A stretch of 7,948 bases of DNA, from positions 1 to 7,948 of the forward strand of contig JBQCGJ010000344.1 in assembly GCA_051955775.1 (NCBI GenBank), given 5' to 3'. The notes beneath the pieces are model-generated. The model was given only the letters and a program-made list of their open reading frames with translations. It searched no databases and had not been told where the DNA came from. Of this stretch, positions 6,191-7,948 are shown piece after piece. The number at the start of each line of letters is the position of its first letter. Position 1 is the first letter of the stretch. This DNA is from DASUHT01 sp051955775 (lineage in GTDB: Bacteria; Actinomycetota; Thermoleophilia; Gaiellales; JAICJC01). Made by a program: the position numbers and the translations under genes.

Positions 6191-7801
6191 ATGGATCAAG
6201 ACGTCGGCAGCTCCACGCCACAGGCATTCGCCAGACAGGCGACCGGCCTGCGGCGTGAGGCATCGGCCCGAGACGTTTTCATCTACAACACGAACAACCA
6301 GAACGTCGGCATCGGCGTCGCGTTCATGGTGCTGCTGATCCCGCCGCTGTACGCCGGCGGCAGCATGCTGGTCGCGACGCTGCTGGCAGGCCTGCTGGCG
6401 CTTCCAATGGCGTGTGTGTACGCATACTTCGCAGCCGCGATGCCACGGTCCGGCGGCGACTACGTCTATATCAGCCGCACGCTCCATCCATATCTGGGCT
6501 TTCTGTCGTCATGGAACTGGATGGTGTGGCTGGTCACCTACACCGGCATCCCGGCCGCCTATCTCGCGCAGTACGGATTGTCAGGGCTGTTCCGAGAGCT
6601 GGGGTACGTGTTCAACAGCCCGCGCCTGGTCAGCGACGGCGACAACTTCTCAAGAAAGTGGTGGATCTTCGTCGCCGGCTCCCTGCTGCTGATCCTGTTT
6701 GCAGTCATCTTCTCCCTGGGCACGCGGCTCTACTTCCGCGTGCAGCTTGTGTGCTTCGGCATCGCCATGGTCGGCGTGATCGCCGGCCTGATCGTGATGG
6801 CGTTCACGAGCCACTCCGACACGGTGAACGGGTTCAACTCCTACGTGGCGGGGGTGAGCGGCCACCAGCACGCAACGGCCGCAGTGGTCAAATCGTCTGG
6901 GAACCTGCAGCAGTCGTCGTTCGACTGGAAGCAGACGATGTACGCGATGGTGTGGCCGCTGTTCATCACGTTGTACGCCATCACCTCGAGCTTCATCGGC
7001 GGCGAGGTGCGAAACGCCAGGCGATCACAGTTCATCGCCATGCCCGGCTCGATCGTGTATGTCACGATTCTGATGATCCTGCTGGTGGTGGGACTCGGGC
7101 ACGCGGCCGGCACGACCTTCCTCGGCCAGATGGGATTCGCCGACCCTGCCTCCTACGGCTTCGGGTCCATCCCCACGTACAACGAGCTGACGGCGGCCAT
7201 GGTGCACAACCAGGGTTGGCTGATGATCGTTCTCGGCGCGTCCTTTGTGTTCTGGACATACGTGTGGCTTCCGATCAACTTCCTGGCCGCCACGCGGGCC
7301 ATCCTGGCCTGGGCGGTGGACGGCCTTTTCCCACGTCAGCTGTCCAACGTGTCGGAGCGTTTCCACACCCCCATCTATGCCATCGTGCTGATCTGGATCG
7401 CCTCGGAGGTATGCCTGTACCTGTACGTCGCGCACATCTTCAACACGCTGAACGGGATCTTCGTGTGGATCTTCTCGTTCATCCTGTGCTCGATCGCCGC
7501 CGCGCTCTTCCCCTACCGCCGGCGTGAGCTGTGGCAGGCGTCGCCCTGGAACGGCATCACCGCCGGGATCCCCAACATCACGATCCTGGGCGTGGTCTCG
7601 ACCATCTGCCTGGTCTTCTGCGAGTACTGGTTCTGGTACGACCCGATCCAGGGGTACGACACGTGGAGCCACACGCTGAAGGTCGTGATGCTGGTCGGCA
7701 TCGTCCCGGTGGCCACCGCCATCTACCTGATCGCCTGGTACACCAGCAAGCAGCGCGGTGTCTCCGTGAACAAGGTGTTCGCAGAGATCCCACCCGAATG
7801 A
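6191..7801 (+). CDS. APC-superfamily amino acid/amine permease (second copy)
   Basis: This is a 536-residue membrane protein with about 12 hydrophobic segments (roughly 36-54, 58-83, 105-128, 157-178, 184-206, 250-271, 284-304, 342-366, 394-414, 419-440, 460-480, 497-516). It is clearly paralogous to the permease at 1315. It shares PQAFARQATGL near the N-terminus, PRSGGDYVYISRTLHP (85-100), FIGGEVRNARRSQ (268-280), FVFWTYVWLP (352-361) and the terminal FAEIPPE. The intervening helices differ a good deal, including the first helix that would line the binding site (TNNQNVGIGV here against VNFISIGLM there), so different substrates are likely; this is inference. Codon choice looks less strongly GC-ending than in the first copy, for example in the shared PRSGGDYVY region. 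It sits 12 bases after the phosphoesterase and 13 bases before the next gene. Confidence 0.95.
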   Translation: MDQDVGSSTPQAFARQATGLRREASARDVFIYNTNNQNVGIGVAFMVLLIPPLYAGGSMLVATLLAGLLALPMACVYAYFAAAMPRSGGDYVYISRTLHPYLGFLSSWNWMVWLVTYTGIPAAYLAQYGLSGLFRELGYVFNSPRLVSDGDNFSRKWWIFVAGSLLLILFAVIFSLGTRLYFRVQLVCFGIAMVGVIAGLIVMAFTSHSDTVNGFNSYVAGVSGHQHATAAVVKSSGNLQQSSFDWKQTMYAMVWPLFITLYAITSSFIGGEVRNARRSQFIAMPGSIVYVTILMILLVVGLGHAAGTTFLGQMGFADPASYGFGSIPTYNELTAAMVHNQGWLMIVLGASFVFWTYVWLPINFLAATRAILAWAVDGLFPRQLSNVSERFHTPIYAIVLIWIASEVCLYLYVAHIFNTLNGIFVWIFSFILCSIAAALFPYRRRELWQASPWNGITAGIPNITILGVVSTICLVFCEYWFWYDPIQGYDTWSHTLKVVMLVGIVPVATAIYLIAWYTSKQRGVSVNKVFAEIPPE

Positions 7802-7803
7802 GG

Positions 7804-7809
7804 AAGGAG
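7804..7809 (+). promoter_or_regulatory. Ribosome binding site AAGGAG for the last, partial gene
   Basis: AAGGAG lies 5 bases upstream of the ATG at 7815, in the 13-base gap after the second permease. It supports that start as the next member of the operon. Confidence 0.65.
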
Positions 7810-7814
7810 ACGGC

Positions 7815-7948
7815 ATGACCTCGGCTGCAGCGCAACAGACCCGCCAGGGCTGGCACTCGGTGCTGGTGGGCGGCATCGCCACCTTCATGGGTGCACCCCA
7901 GGTCGCCCCCGACACCGGCGCGTTACAGGCCGCCGGCGCGCACGCCGC
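7815..7948 (+). CDS. Probable second ureohydrolase, N-terminal fragment (runs off right edge)
   Basis: Forty-four codons are visible, beginning MTSAAAQQTRQGWHSVLV. The segment GGIATFMGAPQV aligns with AGLRTFMRLPHV in the complete ureohydrolase at 4275 (residues 18-28), and a G-[IL]-x-TFM/L-x-x-P-x-V block followed by a short variable stretch is common at the start of agmatinase-family proteins. The catalytic motifs lie beyond the window, so this is a suggestive match, not proof. Placed directly after the second permease, it would give a second transporter-ureohydrolase pair. Codon 37 is TTA (7923-7925), the only TTA I found on the plus strand of the window. If the similarity is misleading, this is simply an unidentified ORF. 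Confidence 0.6.
   Translation, partial: MTSAAAQQTRQGWHSVLVGGIATFMGAPQVAPDTGALQAAGAHA

Larger units (their letters stand above)
450..7948 (+). other. Eight-gene operon-like train
   Basis: All eight plus-strand genes abut or overlap: overlaps of 11, 8, 4, 4 and 4 bases, then gaps of 12 and 13 bases. Each later gene has a ribosome binding site inside or just after its predecessor. No terminator-like hairpin with a T-run is visible between genes. Co-transcription is inferred from spacing, and the train continues past the right edge. Confidence 0.85.

Noticed and set aside
7798..7818. A six-codon mini-ORF (MRKETA) linking the second permease stop to the next start through two ATGA overlaps
   Set aside because: The arrangement is neat, but it has no convincing ribosome binding site of its own, is very short and can easily arise by chance. 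AAGGAG within it serves the ATG at 7815.
7025..7915. Minus-strand open frame across the end of the second permease and the last gene
   Set aside because: The low-complexity, charged His/Asp/Gly-rich translation is typical of antisense to a permease gene, and it conflicts with two well-supported plus-strand genes.

Overview
The window is high-GC DNA packed with genes, with GTG and TTG starts and strong purine-rich ribosome binding sites. This and the gene families present fit a soil-type actinobacterium or a related high-GC lineage. No marker gene fixes the taxonomy, so the lineage is an inference.

Layout: the left edge (1-366, minus strand) holds the first 122 codons of a PucR-family transcriptional regulator. 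An 83-base gap (367-449) separates it from a long plus-strand gene train that runs off the right edge. In order, the train encodes a NodB/PuuE-type deacetylase or amidase (450-1325), an APC-superfamily permease (1315-2910), two tandem short-chain dehydrogenases (2903-3565 and 3562-4278), an agmatinase/arginase-family ureohydrolase (4275-5246), a calcineurin-like metallophosphoesterase (5243-6178), a second APC permease paralogous to the first (6191-7801), and the first 44 codons of what looks like a second ureohydrolase (7815 onward). Successive genes overlap by 11, 8, 4, 4 and 4 bases, then are separated by 12 and 13 bases. No terminator is visible, so a single transcript is likely.

Working together: the best reading is a catabolic or salvage operon for an organic nitrogen compound, divergently transcribed from its probable PucR-type regulator. 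The two permeases would import amine or guanidino substrates. The ureohydrolase(s) would split a guanidino group to urea plus an amine. The CE4-fold enzyme may open a cyclic amide or remove an acyl group, and the SDR pair would oxidise or reduce hydroxyl or carbonyl intermediates. The metallophosphoesterase has no obvious place in such a pathway and is the most puzzling member. The substrate cannot be read from the sequence. The combination of two permeases, two SDRs and apparently two ureohydrolases with a CE4 enzyme and a phosphoesterase is the main point of interest. No RNA gene, mobile element, CRISPR array or attachment site was seen.
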